This document shows positions 62,132-64,000 of a stretch of DNA of 64,000 bases, piece after piece. Below the pieces are notes generated by a model. That model had not been told where the DNA came from and ran no database searches. It saw only the letters and a program-made list of their open reading frames with translations. Source of the stretch: Neobacillus driksii (GTDB lineage Bacteria; Bacillota; Bacilli; Bacillales; Cytobacillaceae); the NCBI RefSeq assembly GCF_013409995.1, contig NZ_JACCBX010000005.1:372001-436000 (forward strand). Direction: 5' to 3'. Each line of letters opens with the position of its first letter. The stretch's first letter is position 1. The translations under genes and the position numbers were made by a program.

Positions 62132-62725
62132 TTACTTATTCATACTGGCTAAAAATCCACCCAACAAGTCATCTAAATCAGGCTCTTCCTCTACCTTTTC
62201 TTCTTGTATCAAAGGTTTGGCATTTTCCCAATCAAACTCATCTAAATCATCATCCATATCTGATAAATCAATAGAAGCAGCAATTTCCTCAACCGCACTA
62301 TTGTTATCTGGATAGGAGCTGATTTCAGGTTTCTCAGGAAATACTTCTTCTTGCAGGTATAGAGCTTCATCAATATCGATTGATTTGCTATTTAAACTTG
62401 CGAGGAGAGTGGTAGAACGAACCGGATCAGATATTAATTGATAGATAATACTGCCCAATAATGCCTCTGAATGCTCGTGCTTCAACCAGTCCCGCTGTGC
62501 CTTTGTGAGCTTTTTCGGAAGCGGAACAGTAATGATCTCGCGCTCTCTTGCATTGACGTTACCGACACCTTCCATCACAAACTCAGCGATTTTGCTTGAA
62601 AAATTTCTTCTTTCGGTATCCTTTAATTTTTGCAGTTGCTTAATTAAATGGTCAGGTGTGTCAGAAGGGACACGGAAGGAAATAGCCTGTCCCCGTTGAA
62701 TTTCAGTTGAACCAGCCTTCTTCAT
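62132..62725 (-). CDS. ParR-like partner of the actin partition protein
   Basis: 197 residues. The N terminus (QAISFRVPSDTP, then HLIKQLQKLKDTERRNFSSK) has the strand-helix-helix pattern of a ribbon-helix-helix DNA-binding fold. The middle is helical. The C-terminal 50 residues are strongly acidic (LSDMDDDLDEFDWENAKPLI) and end LLGGFLASMNK. In type II partition systems the ParR C-terminal tail binds ParM filaments. It lies 12 bases after the ParM-like gene, the parM-parR order. The assignment rests on layout and position, not a firm family match. Confidence 0.65.
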   Translation of the reverse strand: MKKAGSTEIQRGQAISFRVPSDTPDHLIKQLQKLKDTERRNFSSKIAEFVMEGVGNVNAREREIITVPLPKKLTKAQRDWLKHEHSEALLGSIIYQLISDPVRSTTLLASLNSKSIDIDEALYLQEEVFPEKPEISSYPDNNSAVEEIAASIDLSDMDDDLDEFDWENAKPLIQEEKVEEEPDLDDLLGGFLASMNK

Positions 62726-62737
62726 ATCATCACCCTA

Positions 62738-63931
62738 TTAATTGGTAACAGGTTTTTTCGTTTGCGTTTGTTCAACTTTTTGTTTCTCTGCTTTTCTCGC
62801 ATAATCCATAATGAGCTTGTAATAGGCATTTGCCATCATCCAAATACTCTCTTTTTCATCTTCAAAGAAGTCAATATTAAAGCCATCAAGATTATTATTT
62901 AATGTTTTAAGATAATCCTTTAATACGGTTGCACCGCCGCCAACAAAGTAGCAAATTTCTGTTTGGGAGTTCTTTGACCAAACATTTCGCAATAAACGGT
63001 ATTGTTTCTTTGCCAAATCTAGCAGGATACGGTCTGTTATATCGTGAACACTAGTACGGCTTCCTTTAACCATGATATGATTTCGGTCGTTTTTCTTCGT
63101 GATGATTTCAACAACATCACGGCGGCTATCTAGTTCCACACCATGCTTTGTTCTAATTTCTTCACGGATTGCTTCCAATGATTCTGAAACCCCAAGATTA
63201 AAGCCTTGTGCTTTATCATCATCGACATTTCGATTTTTAATAACGGCGATATCCGTTGATAATCCTCCGATATCTTGAATCAAGATACGCTTATCAATTA
63301 AGTCCTTATTAATAATTTTTGAGTTATTATCCATAACAAGGTTAATGTAAGCCGCAAAGCCTTCAGGGTATACTTTTATTTCATCAAACTTAATGTTTAC
63401 TTTTAATCCTTGATATTTAGGTGTAACTAGAAACTCAACTTGGTGAACGGAACCGATTAACTTTGAACGGTAGCCTGCGTCCTTTCCTTCCTTAACTTCA
63501 CGAAGAGGGAGGCCCGTTCCAAGTGTGTAGTTCGCATCAATGACGTTTTTCGTTTGACGGAAATTATTCTTATTCCCTTCTTTTACCGCGTCTAATGCTA
63601 ATGTAGTAAAAAGTAGAACTAACGTTTGGTCTTCCTCAGACTTGCTGCTGCCAGGATCTAGTTCTGTTCCATTAGGACTTTTTGTTGCGAGATTACCAAC
63701 ACGGTAAATAGCATTATTATCCTTCAAAGCAGGGGAGTGGACTCTGACATGAATGCCATCAAGAGGATTTTTGTCATCTAATTCCTCAATTCCAATTACA
63801 GGGCGGTCCTCAGTATCTCTGGCAATAATATTTGGGATATTAAGTTCATATTCCATTTCTCCAAAAATCGCCTTAATCGAATCATTTCCAACATCAACGG
63901 CTGCAATTCTACTATTATTCAAAATTGTCAT
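62738..63931 (-). CDS. ParM/StbA-like bacterial actin
   Basis: A 397-residue actin-fold ATPase. The phosphate-1 motif is VDVGNDSIKA at residue 12, the phosphate-2 motif is IQDIGGLSTDIAVIK near residue 235, and the adenosine motif is YFVGGGATVLKDYL near residue 340. This is the ParM/StbA pattern, not MreB or FtsA. Such proteins push replicons apart by filament growth; chromosomal copies are known but poorly understood. It is the first gene of a two-gene unit. The 69 bases before it reach the window edge, so any centromere-like repeats are out of view. Confidence 0.87.
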   Translation of the reverse strand: MTILNNSRIAAVDVGNDSIKAIFGEMEYELNIPNIIARDTEDRPVIGIEELDDKNPLDGIHVRVHSPALKDNNAIYRVGNLATKSPNGTELDPGSSKSEEDQTLVLLFTTLALDAVKEGNKNNFRQTKNVIDANYTLGTGLPLREVKEGKDAGYRSKLIGSVHQVEFLVTPKYQGLKVNIKFDEIKVYPEGFAAYINLVMDNNSKIINKDLIDKRILIQDIGGLSTDIAVIKNRNVDDDKAQGFNLGVSESLEAIREEIRTKHGVELDSRRDVVEIITKKNDRNHIMVKGSRTSVHDITDRILLDLAKKQYRLLRNVWSKNSQTEICYFVGGGATVLKDYLKTLNNNLDGFNIDFFEDEKESIWMMANAYYKLIMDYARKAEKQKVEQTQTKKPVTN

Positions 63932-64000
63932 CCTTTCATTCTATTAATTAAGATGTTAATAAAGATATGTATCTAACTTCTCTAGTATAAGAGTATAGGA

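Noticed and set aside
63932-64000. parC-like centromere upstream of the ParM-like gene.
   Set aside because: Only 69 bases are visible and they show no iterated motif; the rest is outside the window.

Overview
The window reads as the chromosome of an endospore-forming, denitrifying member of the Bacillaceae, of the Neobacillus/Bacillus kind. Evidence: a block of genes matching the B. subtilis ywh-ywg-ywf-ywd region (ywhD, an M50 protease, ywhB, ywgA, ywfO, rsfA, lipL, pta, hemQ, gerQ, ywdK, ywdI, pdxK), sporulation genes (rsfA, gerQ, a gamma-type SASP), bacillithiol synthesis (bshB2), AGGAGG-type ribosome binding sites with frequent GTG/TTG starts, and a Gram-positive clade II type nos cluster. 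The species is inferred, not shown.

Layout. 1-9.1 kb is the conserved core block. 9.4-21.3 kb, all on the minus strand, is one run of eleven genes: fdhD, fdhA, fdhB, the cytochrome b subunit, an FdhE-like protein, mobA, moeA, a moeA-periplasmic-binding-protein fusion, moaE, moaD and moeB. It sits between ywdI and pdxK. FdhA is a selenoprotein: an in-frame UGA at 19817-19819 is followed after 11 bases by a well-formed bacterial SECIS hairpin, so the two apparent ORFs are one 994-residue enzyme. 21.7-23.7 kb holds pdxK, yojF and bshB2. A 53-bp tandem hairpin repeat follows. 24.2-31.9 kb is the N2O respiration locus: a Crp/Fnr regulator divergent from cytochrome c, nosZ, a NosB-like membrane protein, nosD, nosY, nosF and an unusual YtkA/FixH plus SurA-like lipoprotein where NosL might be expected. 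Two GTGA-N6-TCAC boxes lie in the divergent promoter.

32-41.6 kb holds mixed genes: a sorbosone-dehydrogenase-like lipoprotein, a HAD phosphatase, AlkD, a beta-propeller/cytochrome c lipoprotein, a small gamma-SASP with a sigma-G-like promoter, an ATPase with two duplicated P-loop halves, a YbaK/EbsC deacylase and a B12-binding radical SAM protein. 41.6-46.2 kb is a complete branched-chain amino acid ABC importer (livFGMHJ). It is followed by niaP, a heterodimeric ABC exporter of the YfiBC/BmrCD type, an ASCH protein and a TetR-ABC-permease-permease efflux operon. 55.2-62.1 kb holds a NERD protein, a 20-bp tandem repeat, pepT, and gdhA flanked by two decayed genes: a gltC-like LysR regulator whose operator palindrome survives, and a glutamate/dicarboxylate symporter. 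Then come a NiCoT-type nickel/cobalt transporter and, at the right edge, a two-gene ParM/ParR-like actin partition cassette among chromosomal genes.

How the genes fit together. Formate oxidised outside the membrane by the Sec-Mo enzyme would feed electrons through cytochrome b to quinone, and NosZ would consume electrons by reducing N2O. Both systems have FNR-type boxes at about the same distance from the first gene, and the molybdenum cofactor genes needed by FDH travel in the same run. Selenocysteine synthesis genes (selA, selB, selC, selD) and moaA/moaC are not in the window and would have to be elsewhere.

The intergenic regions are rich in repeats: three unrelated tandem arrays (21, 53 and 20 bp) and a dispersed element of about 120 bp with three full copies and one variant. 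I saw no tRNA, rRNA, CRISPR array, transposase or phage gene. All calls are from reading the sequence; no database search was run.
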